Below, in pieces: positions 21,607 to 32,376 of a stretch of DNA of 64,000 nt (its first letter is position 1; the number at the start of each line of letters is the position of its first letter). The stretch lies in contig CBDHHR010001146.1 in assembly GCA_965263245.1 (NCBI GenBank), positions 124,001-188,000 of the forward strand, in the 5' to 3' direction. The translations under genes were made by a program, and so were the position numbers. Source of the stretch: DT-68 sp965263245 (lineage in GTDB: Bacteria; Bacillota_I; Bacilli_A; Mycoplasmatales; Metamycoplasmataceae). A model generated the notes under the pieces. That model was not told the DNA's origin. It saw nothing but the letters and a program-made list of their open reading frames with translations, and did no database searches.

Positions 21607-22209
21607 TTAAGATAAACCAAGTTCTTTTTTCATTGTAGGAGTATTTTTCATAGCAGCAATGTCTTTTTCAACTTTTTCTTTAAAAGGAATGAAAGTTTTT
21701 TCATTTCAATCTTTAAATCATTTAGGAATTTTAGTGTCAAAATATTCTTTTAATTTAGTAATTTTAGTTTCAACATTTTCATTTGACTTAGTAATTTTAG
21801 TTTCAAGATCTTCTTTTAATTTAGTAATTTTAGTTTCAAGATCTTCTTTTAATTTAGTAATTTTAGTTTCAACATTTTCATTTGACTTAGTAATTTGTGT
21901 TTCAAGATCTTCTTTTAATTTAGTAATTTGAGTTTCAACATTTTCATTTGAGTTAGTAATTTTAGTGTCAAAATCTTCTTTTAATTTAGTAATTTGAGTT
22001 TCAACATTTTCATTTGACTTAGTTAATAATTTAGTAATTTTGTTTTCAAAATCTTTATTTCAATCTTTAAATCATTTTGGTGTAGGTTTTATAATTTTCT
22101 CTTTTCTATGAAAAATTCCTTTAATGACAATTTTAAATTTATCTTTTAATTTTATTGAATGTTTAGAATTTTTTAAAATTTTGTTTAATTTTTCTTTGCT
22201 TATAAGCAT
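21607..22209 (-). CDS. Hendecad-repeat protein, copy 3 (longest)
   Basis: 200 residues, 22 more than copy 2, which equals two additional 11-residue units. The extra units include EDFDTKITNSNENVETQI. N-terminus, Trp blocks and tail are as in the other copies. The length differences between copies show that whole hendecads are gained and lost. Function unknown. Confidence 0.7.
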
Positions 22210-22442
22210 TATTTTAGTCTCCTTTTTTATATCAAAAAATGAGTGATTTTTTCTAATTTTATTAAATTTAATCTAGAGTTAAATTTTAAAACCAGCAGAA
22301 ACTTTAGTTTATAAATAATTTTTAATCGAAACACATTATAAATTAAGTATTATTTTTCACTCTACATTTATATGTTTAAAAATGGTCAATAAAGATAATT
22401 TAAACTAAATTAATTATTTTATTTAATGTTAATATTATTTTT

Positions 22443-22967
22443 TTAAGATAAACCAAGTTCTTTTTTCATTGTAGGAGTATTTTTCATAGTAGCAATGTCT
22501 TTTTTAATGCTGACAATGTCTTTCTCAACTTTTTCTTTAAAAGGAATGAAAGTTTTTTCATTTCAATCTTTAAATCATTTAGGAATTTTAGTGTCAAAAT
22601 ATTCTTTTAATTTAGTAATTTGTGTTTCAACATCTTTTTTTAATTTAGTAATTTTAGTTTCAACATTTTCATTTGACTTAGTAATTTTAGTTTCAAGATC
22701 TTCTTTTAATTTAGTAATTTTAGTTTCAAGATCTTCTTTTAATTTAGTAATTTGAGTTTCAACATTTTCATTTGACTTAGTTAATAATTTAGTAATTTTG
22801 TTTTCAAAATCTTTATTTCAATCTTTAAATCATTTTGGTGTAGGTTTTATAATTTTCTCTTTTCTATGAAAAATTCCTTTAATGACAATTTTAAATTTAT
22901 CTTTTAATTTTATTGAATGTTTAGAATTTTTTAAAATTTTGTTTAATTTTTCTTTGCTTATAAGCAT
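22443..22967 (-). CDS. Hendecad-repeat protein, copy 4
   Basis: 174 residues. It carries the longer tail with the extra DIVSIKKDIATMKN heptad, as in copies 1 and 6, and a KKDVETQITKLKEYFDTKIPKW junction, but fewer 11-residue units than copy 1. It is nearly identical to copy 6. Function unknown. Confidence 0.7.
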
Positions 22968-23200
22968 TATTTTAGTCTCCTTTTTTATATCAAAAAATGA
23001 GTGATTTTTTCTAATTTTATTAAATTTAATCTAGAGTTAAATTTTAAAACCAGCAGAAACTTTAGTTTATAAATAATTTTTAATAGAAATACATTATAAA
23101 TTAAGCATTATTTTTCACTCTATATTTATATGTTTAAAAATGGTCAATAAAGATAATTAAAAATAAATTAATTATTTTATTTAATGTTAATATTATTTTT

Positions 23201-23737
23201 TTAAGATAAACCAAGTTCTTTTTTCATTGTAGGAGTATTTTTCATAGTAGCAATGTCTTTTTCAACTTTTTCTTTAAAAGGAATGAAAGTTTTTTCATTT
23301 CAATCTTTAAATCATTTAGGAATTTTAGTGTCAAAATATTCTTTTAATTTAGTAATTTTAGTTTCAACATTTTCATTTGACTTAGTAATTTTAGTTTCAA
23401 GATCTTCTTTTAATTTAGTAATTTTAGTTTCAAGATCTTCTTTTAATTTAGTAATTTTAGTTTCAACATTTTCATTTGACTTAGTAATTTTAGTTTCAAG
23501 ATCTTCTTTTAATTTAGTAATTTGAGTTTCAACATTTTCATTTCATTTAGTTAATAATTTAGTAATTTTGTTTTCAAAATCTTTATTTCAATCTTTAAAT
23601 CATTTTGGTGTAGGTTTTATAATTTTCTCTTTTCTATGAAAAATTCCTTTAATGACAATTTTAAATTTATCTTTTAATTTTATTGAATGTTTAGAATTTT
23701 TTAAAATTTTGTTTAATTTTTCTTTGCTTATAAGCAT
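23201..23737 (-). CDS. Hendecad-repeat protein, copy 5
   Basis: 178 residues, essentially the same as copy 2 in both protein and surrounding DNA (shared TTATATCTAGAG variant upstream and the AATTTAAACTAAATTAA block beyond it). Same helical repeat architecture. Function unknown. Confidence 0.7.
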
Positions 23738-23971
23738 TATTTTAGTCTCCTTTTTTATATCAAAAAATGAGTGATTTTTTCTAATTTTATTAAATTTATA
23801 TCTAGAGTTAAATTTTAAAACCAGTAGAAACTTTAGTTTATAAATAATTTTTAATCGAAATACATTATAAATTAAGTATTATTTTTCACTCTATATTTAT
23901 ATGTTTAAAAATGGTCAATAAAGATAATTTAAACTAAATTAATTATTTTATTTAATGTTAATATTATTTTT

Positions 23972-24496
23972 TTAAGATAAACCAAGTTCTTTTTTCATTG
24001 TAGGAGTATTTTTCATAGCAGCAATGTCTTTTTTAATGCTGACAATGTCTTTCTCAACTTTTTCTTTAAAAGGAATGAAAGTTTTTTCATTTCAATCTTT
24101 AAATCATTTAGGAATTTTAGTGTCAAAATATTCTTTTAATTTAGTAATTTGTGTTTCAACATCTTTTTTTAATTTAGTAATTTTAGTTTCAACATTTTCA
24201 TTTGACTTAGTAATTTTAGTTTCAAGATCTTCTTTTAATTTAGTAATTTTAGTTTCAAGATCTTCTTTTAATTTAGTAATTTGAGTTTCAACATTTTCAT
24301 TTGACTTAGTTAATAATTTAGTAATTTTGTTTTCAAAATCTTTATTTCAATCTTTAAATCATTTTGGTGTAGGTTTTATAATTTTCTCTTTTCTATGAAA
24401 AATTCCTTTAATGACAATTTTAAATTTATCTTTTAATTTTATTGAATGTTTAGAATTTTTTAAAATTTTGTTTAATTTTTCTTTGCTTATAAGCAT
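23972..24496 (-). CDS. Hendecad-repeat protein, copy 6 (promoter-proximal end)
   Basis: 174 residues, nearly identical to copy 4. It is the first copy in the direction of transcription. Its upstream region diverges from the other copies beyond about 24660, and its -35 position reads TTAATC instead of TTGACC. Function unknown. Confidence 0.7.
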
Positions 24497-24726
24497 TATT
24501 TTAGTCTCCTTTTTTATATCAAAAAATGAGTGATTTTTTCTAATTTTATTAAATTTAATCTAGAGTTAAATTTTAAAACCAGTAGAAACTTTAGTTTATA
24601 AATAATTTTTAATCGAAATAGATTATAAATTAAGTATTATTTTTCACTCTATATTTATATGTATAAAAATGATTAATAAAACATAATCTTGTGTAAAATT
24701 TAATATTTATTTTTTTCATATCATTC

Positions 24727-24864
24727 AACAATTATTTTTTTATAAAGGTTTTAAGTTTTGGAGGCAAACGATAAGCAATGTGAAATCTTTTCTTGGCTTG
24801 ATTTTCGTTTTTAAATTCTCCAATATGAAAACTTGTATTTGATTTTTGTCACGTGATAAAGTAT
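24727..24864 (-). pseudogene. Coding remnant after the orphan gene
   Basis: A short open stretch on the minus strand (about 44 codons, one TGA Trp) reads SFHIGEFKNENQAKKRFH then IAYRLPPKLKTFIKK and ends at TAA. It has no start codon or ribosome site and begins right after the stop of the upstream frame. It looks like the detached end of a broken gene. Weakly supported. Confidence 0.25.
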
Positions 24865-25182
24865 TTAAATCTTTAAATGCATCTTTTTAATACTTTTAGC
24901 GTCAAAGTTAATTTCTTTATTTTTTTCTAAATTTTTAAATTTTATTAGATATTTATTTTTTAGATATTCTTCAGGTAAAATTCTGCTTATTAAAAGATAT
25001 GCTTTGAATTGTTTTTGAATATTATTGATTTCATTTGTAATGGCATCAATTAGTTTTTGGTCATTCAATAATTTTTTTATTTTTGCTTTTAATTTAGGAG
25101 CATCATCAACATCTTTAATTTTTTCAAAACATAAATTTGTAATTTCTCTAGTTATTAATTTTGCAGTTTCTCTTGGATTCAT
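24865..25182 (-). CDS. Small helical protein of unknown function
   Basis: 105 residues starting MNPRETAKLITREITNL, mostly helical and charged, with no signal peptide or recognisable motif. The ATG at 25182 follows AAAGGAGAAAAT; a longer frame to 25245 has no ribosome site. The frame closes at TAA 24865, just before a stretch that still reads as protein in another frame, so this gene may be truncated by a frameshift. I do not recognise the family. Confidence 0.5.
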   Translation of the reverse strand: MNPRETAKLITREITNLCFEKIKDVDDAPKLKAKIKKLLNDQKLIDAITNEINNIQKQFKAYLLISRILPEEYLKNKYLIKFKNLEKNKEINFDAKSIKKMHLKI

Positions 25183-25310
25183 ATTTTCTCCTTTTAGTTT
25201 TTTAATTATAAAATGAATAAATTTTTTTTGATTGATAATAATCAATTTTAAAAATACAAAATTTTTAATATAAATAAGTTAAATTTATTGTATGATTATA
25301 TTGTAAATCT

Positions 25311-25369
25311 CACATCATAATTTTTAAAGTTATGTGGTAGTCAAGCCCCTCAGAGAAGCTTGTTTTTTT
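25311..25369 (+). ncRNA. Conserved hairpin element A, copy 1
   Basis: The sequence CATCATAATTTTTAAAG then TTATGTGGTAGT is shared with 26931-26989. A CAAGC (25342-25346) / GCTTG (25358-25362) hairpin plus T7 forms an intrinsic terminator in the plus direction. No plus-strand gene precedes it, so a short plus-strand RNA or an inherited mobile end is possible. It lies 55 bases past the stop of the GIY-YIG gene. Confidence 0.4.
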
Positions 25370-25423
25370 ATTTTAGAAATTAATAAAAAAATAGAAAATT
25401 AAATTTCTATTTTTAGTAAATGT

Positions 25424-26818
25424 TTATTTTCTATACTTATTAAGATCATTTCCGTCTTTATCTTTTCAAAAATCATAACCATTTACTGTTATACCTAATA
25501 TTAAACTAGCAATACCAGACGGTGTGAATAATGATTTATTTATTATTGTTATAGAAATAATATCTTCAAATGGATTTAAAGTTTCATCTCAATCAATTTT
25601 TCTTTCTTTTTTATATTTATTTAATGCTTTTACAAAAAGAGTTAAATTTCTTTCTTTCTTAATTTTTAATTTTGTTTTAAACTTAATTCCTTTTTTTAAT
25701 AAAATGTTACCTTTATTACCTTCAGGAATATATTTTGCATTAATTTTTTTATTACCAACATAAGTTTTTATTGAAACATTGATCTCATTACTTTTTTCAT
25801 TTTCAATTATTTCAGTATTTATATTTTCTTCTTCATGAGAATCAAAACTATTGTAATCAATAAATTTAAAATCATAATTTCTATATTTATTAATATAATT
25901 TCCGTTTTTGTCTTTTCAATAGGTATAGCCATTAAATACTCTACCTAAAATTAAACACGCAATTCCTGAAGGAGTAAATAATGAATCATTTAATATTTCT
26001 ATAAATATAATGTCTTTTAATGGATCTAAATTTTTATCTCAATCAATTTTTCCTTCAGCTTTATATTTTTTTAATGCTCTAATATAACCAATTACATTTC
26101 CTTTTTTATAGTTTTTTAACTTTGTTTGAAATTTAATTCCTTTTTTTAATAAGATGAGACCTTTATCTCCTTTTGGAATATATTTTGCATTAATAGTTTG
26201 CTTATTAATGCTAGTTTTAACTCAGACATCAATTTCACCAACTTCTTTATTTTCAATTTCATCTTTTATTATGCTAGTATCTATATTATCTTCTTCATAA
26301 GAATGAGAAATATCATAATCAAAAAGTTTAAAACCATACATTATAAATTTAAAATGATTGTTTAATTCTTCCTTTTCAAAAAATGGAATATTAATGTTTT
26401 TACCTTCTTCTTTATTTTCTTGATTTTTTCATTTTGTAGGAAATGATTTAAAGTGACTAATTAATTCTTTTTCCAAATACCTTATTTGATCTTTATTTAA
26501 TTTATAACTATTTGAATCAGAATAAATCATAATGATTCGGTTAAAGTTTTTTTTATTGTTACTAATGTGATTTAAAACTCTTGTTGCAACATTATCTGAT
26601 TCACCAATGTAAATTTCATTTTTTTCATTTTCGTTTTCATTTTCTTTATTAACAAGTAAGTAGATACCAGTTAATTGGTTACTAGCCTTTTCAATTTCAT
26701 CTTTAATGAAATTTTTTTGTTTTCTTGGAATGTCCCACATAATTAACTTGTTACTATTTTCTTGGAATTTTTTTATTCCGTTTTCATCATCAAGAAAATC
26801 TAAAGTGTATCTTTTCAT
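25424..26818 (-). CDS. GIY-YIG nuclease-like protein with two DUF4357-like domains
   Basis: The 464-residue protein has a GIY-YIG nuclease core at about residues 50-110: TGIYLLVN, then EIYIGES, the conserved Arg in RVLNHIS, and a later Glu in RYLEKELI. Two copies of a C-terminal domain follow (about residues 230-340 and 350-464), each with WD..L(D/N)P..DII and FTPSGIA..ILG...NGY..WKDK(D/N)GN. That pattern matches DUF4357, commonly attached to GIY-YIG proteins. The family is thought to act on DNA; the target is unknown. The start has AAAGGATTAAAT before ATG. Its paralogue at 27045 has only one DUF4357-like domain. Confidence 0.75.
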
Positions 26819-26930
26819 ATTTAATCCTTTATCTTTAAATTATATTAAAAATTAATTAATTAAAAAAGATATAAACGCTTTAGTAGCAAAAGACAAATTA
26901 AAATGTTATGTTATTAATTGTTACCGTATT

Positions 26931-26989
26931 AACATCATAATTTTTAAAGTTATGTGGTAGTAAAGTCTCTTAGAGAAGCTTGTTTTTTT
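26931..26989 (+). ncRNA. Conserved hairpin element A, copy 2
   Basis: The first 30 bases are identical to the copy at 25311, followed by a diverged hairpin (TCTC-TTA-GAGA inside AAG/CTT) and T7. It again lies about 55 bases past the stop of a GIY-YIG gene. The same location after both paralogues suggests gene and element were duplicated together. Confidence 0.4.
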
Positions 26990-27044
26990 AATTTTAAAAA
27001 TTAATAAAAAAATAGAAGTTTAATTTTCTATTTTTAGTAAATAT

Positions 27045-27986
27045 TTATTTTCTATACTTATTAAGATTATTGCCGTCTTTGTCTTTTCAGTAAGAGTAAC
27101 CATTAATTGAACCTCCTGAAATTATGTAACCAATTCCTGAAGGAGTAAATAATAAATCATTCAATATTGTTATAGTAATAGGTTTTTTAAGTGGATCTAA
27201 AGTTTCATCTCAATCTATTTTTCTATCAGCTTTATACCTATATAGTGAAGAAGTATAATTTTCTACATTTCCCTCCATTTCATTTTTTAATTCTGTTTGA
27301 AATTTAGTTCCTTTTTTTAGTAAAATGTATCCTTTATTACCTTTAGAAATGTATTTTCCCCAAATTTTATTTTTATCAATTTTATTTTTAGCTCAAACAT
27401 CAATTTTATCAATTCCTTCAATTTCATCTTTTGTTATATCAGTATTTATAGTGTCATCATTTTCATAAGAATAAGAAATATCATAATCAAAAAGTTTAAG
27501 ACCATACAATATAAAGTTAAAATGATTATTTGATTCTTTTTTATCAGCAAAAATTAATTCAACATTTTTTCCACTTTCTTTATTATCATTATTGATTCAT
27601 TTAGTAGGAAGAGATCTAAAACGATCAATTAATTTTTTTTCTAAATATCTAATTTGATCTTTGTTTAACTTATAATAATTTGAATCAGAATAAATCATAA
27701 TGATTCGGTTAAAGTTTTTTTTATTATCACTAATGTGATTTAAAACTCTTGTTGCAACATTATCTGATTCACCAATGTAAATTTCATTTATTTTATTTTC
27801 GTTCTCATTTTCATTATTAACAAGTAAGTAGATTCCGGTTAATTGGTTACTAGCTTTTTTAATTTCATCTTTAATGAAATTTTTTTGTTTTTTTGGAATA
27901 TCCCACATGATTAACTTATTACTATTTTCTTGGAATGTTTTTATTCCGTTTTCATCATCAAGAAGATCTAAACTATATCTTTTCAT
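27045..27986 (-). CDS. GIY-YIG nuclease-like protein with one DUF4357-like domain
   Basis: The 313-residue protein is about 85-90 percent identical to the protein at 25424 over the first 130 residues, including TGIYLLVN, EIYIGESDNVATRVLNH and RYLEKKLI, and then diverges. The single C-terminal domain carries WDETLDPLKKPI and FTPSGIGYIISGGSINGY then WKDKDGN. The GIY-YIG tyrosines, Arg and Glu are all present, so it could be active. The two genes point the same way with about 225 bases between them. Possible homing, repair or defence nuclease (inference). Confidence 0.75.
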
Positions 27987-28759
27987 ATTTAATCCTTTAC
28001 TTTTAGATTATATTAAAAATTAATCAATTAAAAAAGATATAAACACTTTACTAGTGAAATACAAGAATTTGAAAAATATTTTTCTTTTAAAAGTTATAAG
28101 GGAAATTTATTTTATTGAACTCTCTTAAATAAGACTAACTTAAAATCTCAAAACAAAATTCTTTTTTCTAATATAGAAAAAATTTTAATAAATTTATTGA
28201 TAATTATGTCTTTAAAGTAATTAAAATATTTGGCAATGGATTCTTTTTAACAATAAAGTTATAAAAGATGTGAACAACAAAAAATAACAACAAGCAAGTA
28301 TCTTTTTTAATGTAAGAGCAAATTACTAACATTCAAGCAATAATTATCCATTTTACAATTTGTAGGTAGTAATGTCAAGTGCTATAAGCAATTGCGAAAA
28401 TTGTTAGCTTTAGCAAGTGTTTCTTTCACTATGAAAACGGAGATAATGCACAACGTTTAAAATGCACTACAAATGCTACAAATCGCATTAACAAAAAGTT
28501 TTCAAAAATTTTTAAGAATTTAATGTCTACTAATTAAAACAAAGGATAGATTTAATACAATTTTCTAAATTTTCTATAATTTGAATTTAAAGAATATTAG
28601 AAAGAGAATGTGGAATAATAAAAAATATTTCGAGAAAATTCTCCAGTTAAAAGGTCAAAAGGTCATTTGTAGTTTTAGTTTGTGAGTTAATGCAAAACTC
28701 AAAAAAATACTTTATAAGTAAAGGAAAAGGATAATGAAAAAGCCACTAGGTTGTATTTT
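27987..28759. other. Gene-poor stretch with coding debris
   Basis: No intact gene. The stretch 28160-28210 resembles the 3' part of the KAP-type gene near 32045-32095 (CTAA(T/C)ATAGAAAAAAT... then TTTATTGATAA). A plus-strand open piece at 28414-28536 reads SKCFFHYENGDNAQRLKCTT without start or ribosome site. Both look like remnants. The region from 28560 to 28759 shows nothing recognisable. Confidence 0.4.
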
Positions 28760-29869
28760 CTATGAATTCAAAAAGGGATGATGTGTAACAAAAAAATGTC
28801 TAACTTCTACAGTGGTTCCACCAGTTTTACTAATTTCTATAATAATTTGTTTGGCTTTGTTTCTTTCAATATCATTCGAAAAATCAATTATTCTTACAAG
28901 TGTAATTATTGTTCCTCTTAAACTTTGATGATTAGTATCTCCATTAGTATTTAAAGGATCAATTCATCTTCTTACTTTTCTTTCAACATTATTTTTATTT
29001 TCTAATTTAGCAATAATGCTTCCTTCTGCATTATGCGGAAGGGTAATGAATAAAACACCATCATGATAATTGCTTTTAGTGTCAAGAATTGCTTTTATTG
29101 CTGCTATGTCTTCATCGGCAGTAAAATCTCTTTTTACTTGGAAAGTTTTTGTTGTTCTAAGAGTTGTTCCGCCACTTTTACTAATTGATACAATAACATC
29201 TTGAAAAGTTGCTGAAATTGGTGCATCAGCATTCATTGAAATTTCTATTGTTGTTCCTTTTAAACTTGAATGATTAGCTTCTCCATTAGCATTTGAAGGA
29301 TCAACTAATATTCTTAATTTTTTTTCAATTGCATTTTTATTAGCTGCTTCTCCAATAATGTTTCCAGTTGAATCACTTGGAAGAGTAATTATTAAATCTT
29401 CTCCAGTTTTAGCATCAAGAACATTTTTTATTGATTCTATTTCTTCATCAATAACATTTTTCTTTTTAACTGAAAAATCTTTAACTTCTTTTGAAATTTC
29501 ATTTTTGCTTAATTTAATAATAATTTTTTGTAGAGCAATTGAAATGTTAGTATCATCTTTCATTAAAACTTCAATTTTTATATCTTTTAAATTTGTTTTA
29601 CCAATTAAAGTTTTAATTTTTTCAATGATTTTTTCTTGATTATCAGCAATGATTTTACCACTAGCATTACTTGAAAGTTCAATGATTTTTTCTTTAGAAG
29701 ATTTATTTTTTAAAATTTCAACTATCTTATTAATATCTTCATCTTCTTTTGCTTTATTATTTTTACTATTTAGAATAACAAGTGGTGTAGTAATTGAAGC
29801 AGCTAAAACTCCACTTGTGATTGTTCCAAAAATTAAATATTTTTTCTTTTTTGAGCCATTTAAATTCAT
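28760..29869 (-). CDS. Surface protein, stalk type A, no head repeats
   Basis: The 369-residue protein starts MNLNGSKKKKYLIFGTITSG, with one hydrophobic segment to about residue 28 and no Cys. Three type A domains follow as in the genes at 1424 and 8666: each has a STG or EGS.I turn after L(S/P), PSN.NGE.NH.SL.GT and a closing F.V(K/R). The last domain ends with FFVTHHPFLNS, unlike its paralogues, so the 3' end may have been changed by recombination. It continues past 28964 because TGA there is Trp. It has its own T-tract promoter although it lies far from the other surface genes. Confidence 0.75.
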
Positions 29870-29899
29870 TTTTTTAATAATCCTTTAACATTTGCATTA

Positions 29900-29990
29900 A
29901 TTATAAAAAAATCTCTTTACAAAAAAAAAAAAAAGTGTATTTAACAAGTTTAAATACATATTTTAAGGGTTTTATGGTTTTTTTATGTAT
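29900..29990 (-). promoter_or_regulatory. Surface-gene promoter cassette 6, T14 tract
   Basis: Minus strand: CCCTTAAAATATG block, T14 (29934-29921), 15 nt, TATAAT (29905-29900), then AAAGGATTATT before ATG 29869. This is the only one of the nine cassettes with 15 rather than 14 nt between tract and TATAAT. The rest of the 29870-30178 spacer holds no gene. Confidence 0.65.
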
Positions 29991-30178
29991 ATTTTAAAAA
30001 GTATTTTTTTAATAAAATTTAGTCGTTTAAATAATGTTAATCTAACATAATATTTTTTTAAATCAAGAGAGATAAATGTTTTACCTATTTAATGTTTATG
30101 TTAAATCTTTAGCATAATGTTTTATTTAAAATATAAAAATGATTTATGAAATTATTAAAAATTAAACTAAAAAAATTT

Positions 30179-30658
30179 TTATATTTCATATTCTTTATCG
30201 AAATTTAGAATTCCTTTTTCTAATAAATCCATTATTTGATTATCATTTCAAGATTCATTATTTTCTCATTTTAATTCTTTTAAATAATCACAAATTTGAA
30301 GATATTCATAATAATTTGCTTGACATACAAAATCTTTAATATTTTCAAATTCTATTCTTTGAATTTGATCTAATCTAATGTGTGATTTATGATCTAAATT
30401 AGAAAATTGAAATTCATAGTATTTAATGTTATTTTCAGAAAAATAACTCTTATTATTTTCTTCTTTTGTTTTATCATACAATTCTCCTAAAATAAATTTT
30501 TTAAGAGTTTCATTTAAATCATTATTTTCTTTTACACTAGTAATTTGAATTCCATAAATGTATTTTTCAGAAATATAAAATATTAAAAATGGATGTTTTG
30601 ATTTTTTGTTATCAATTTTATGAATTACTTTTACAATCGAACCAATTTTAATTTTCAT
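30179..30658 (-). CDS. PemK/MazF-like protein, possible toxin
   Basis: The 159-residue protein starts MKIKIGSIVKVIHKIDNKKSKHPFLIFYIS, followed by YGIQITSVKEN. This layout (G.IV.V, then K..PFLI, then I.ITS) resembles the beta-barrel start of PemK/MazF-family RNases. No adjacent antitoxin gene is evident. Translation passes one TGA (Trp) near 30273 and ends at TAA 30179. It is divergent from the KAP-type gene with only 29 bases between the start codons and no Shine-Dalgarno. Toxin activity is inference; it could be a non-toxic member of the fold. Confidence 0.45.
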
Positions 30659-30667
30659 AGCTAATTA

Positions 30668-30677
30668 ATTATATAAT
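30668..30677. promoter_or_regulatory. Palindromic divergent -10 element
   Basis: The palindrome ATTATATAAT holds TATAAT on both strands. The plus-strand copy ends 10 bases before ATG 30688 and the minus-strand copy ends 9 bases before ATG 30658. Both transcripts would then be leaderless or nearly so, which fits the absence of ribosome sites, and the two promoters would compete. Confidence 0.5.
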
Positions 30678-30687
30678 TTTTATTAAT

Positions 30688-32376
30688 ATGAAAACTGAAA
30701 CTATACTCTTAATTATTCAAATTCTTTTAACTATTCTTTCTCCTTTTATTTTTTATATTATTTCACTTCTTTTTATTAAATTTAGATATCGTTTAAAACC
30801 AATCAAAAAATATAAAGATAATTTTATTAAACCTAAAGATGAATTAAATCGAAAAGAAATTTCTAAATTATATTTTGATTCAATAAATAAATTTAACAAA
30901 GAAAAACTTAATAATGAAAAACTTAATCGATTTGCTATTAATGGACCTTACGGAAGTGGTAAAAGTTATTTAATTTCTTTTTTAGAAAAAAACATTATCA
31001 ATAGTAATAATTATGTAATAGTTTTTAAAGCATGAGAATCAAACGAAATTTATTCTCCGTTTGAAAATTTAATTTTAAAAATTGAAAAGAATAAAAAAGA
31101 ATGATTTTCAAAAAGAATTTCTCATAAATTTAAAAAAGTAGTTAGATTAATTATCAAAGAACCAAAGTTTTATTTTAAAACTATTAAAACTTATGTAAAT
31201 AAATATGATTTTATAAAATATGTTTTTTGAGAAATAGATCAATTTTTAAAAAAGAAAAACAAAAAAATTTATATTTTAATTGATGAAATTGATAGGTGTA
31301 ATAGTTCTGATTCTTTAGAATTTTTAGAAATAACAAACCAATTATTTGAAAATTTAAACAACATTATTTCTATTTATGCTTATGATAAAGTTAATTTAAT
31401 GGCTACAATTAGCAATAAAATGGGTAAAGTAAGTCAAAAATATTTAAATAAATTTTTTGATCATGAGTTTGAATTAAAAAATAAAAGCTATGAATACATT
31501 ATTGCAAAAATTAAAGACGTTAATAATAAACATTTAAACATTTTTGCTCCAATTGTAGAAGATAAGCCTAATTTAATTAAGAATAAATCTATAAGTTTAT
31601 CTTTAAGAGAAATAAATTTAAAATTTAATCAAATTTTTAACATTCAAAAATTTTATAAAAATAAAGAATTTTCAAATGTTTTATCTGCTTATTTTTTCAT
31701 TAAAGAATTCTTTGGTTTAGAAAAATTAGATAATCAATTTTTTAAAATATATTTTAAAAAATGAAAATTATTTAATAAATCAATTTTTGATTTTGAACTA
31801 ATTTTTAATGAAAAAAATATTTATTTTGAAGATGAAAATAAACCATTAATTGATGAGTGAGAAAATTTTATTTATTTAATAAATAGTCAAAAAGGCTCAG
31901 AATTTTCTAATTCAAAATTATTTATAAAATTTAATTTTTTAGAAATTAAGAATTTTGAAACTGATTTTTCTCTTTTAGCAAAACAAGATCATTTTGATTG
32001 ATGAATCTCAAATGATGAAGAATTAAAAGAAACAGATTCAAATATTTTTTCTAACATAGAAAAAATATTAGTAAATTTATTTATTGATAATAAGTTAAAA
32101 AATAAAAATTTTTACAAAAAAAATTCTAAAAAAAATAATGAAATGAAGAATTTAATAATTAAATTATCAAAATTAAAAAAAATATATTTTTACAAAAAAA
32201 ATACTGTTTTTCCACCAACATTTAATGCACACCCTAAAGAAACTTTAGAAGCAATGGATTTTATTGTAAAAGAAGTTTTTGTCAAAGATGAATCAAAATA
32301 TTTAAAATCTTTACATAAAGAAATAAAAGATTTTTATGATAAAGAAATAAGAAAGTATTTTATTGATTCTAAATAA
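30688..32376 (+). CDS. KAP-type P-loop NTPase
   Basis: The 562-residue protein has an N-terminal hydrophobic segment (about residues 5-30), Walker A GPYGSGKS at residues 86-93, and Walker B KIYILIDEIDRC around residue 195. The spacing and the DEIDRC motif fit the KAP family (named for Kidins220, ARMS, PifA), membrane-linked NTPases that include the phage-exclusion protein PifA. Six TGA codons are Trp. The C-terminal half is Lys-rich and helical without known motifs. No ribosome site; see the divergent promoter. A defence role is plausible from family and neighbourhood but not shown. Confidence 0.7.

Larger units (their letters stand above)
19641..24700 (-). repeat. Tandem array of seven gene-sized repeats
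   Basis: Start codons are spaced 758, 770, 837, 758, 770 and 759 bases apart (19844 to 24496). Each unit is one gene plus a conserved leader and promoter of about 230 bases. Copies 2/5 and 4/6 form near-identical pairs, so at least one duplication covered more than one unit. The internal 33-base periodicity comes from coding hendecads, not from a CRISPR array. Confidence 0.85.

Noticed and set aside
20127..24284. Regular 33- and 66-base repeats that look like a CRISPR array, and plus-strand ORFs rich in LVILVSRSSFN
   Set aside because: The repeats are codon-phased hendecads of the minus-strand genes, have no unique spacers, and the plus-strand frames are antisense shadows without ribosome sites.
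28414..28536. Plus-strand open piece with possible transposase-like Cys/His residues
   Set aside because: Too short, no start or ribosome site and no terminal inverted repeats nearby; recorded only as debris.
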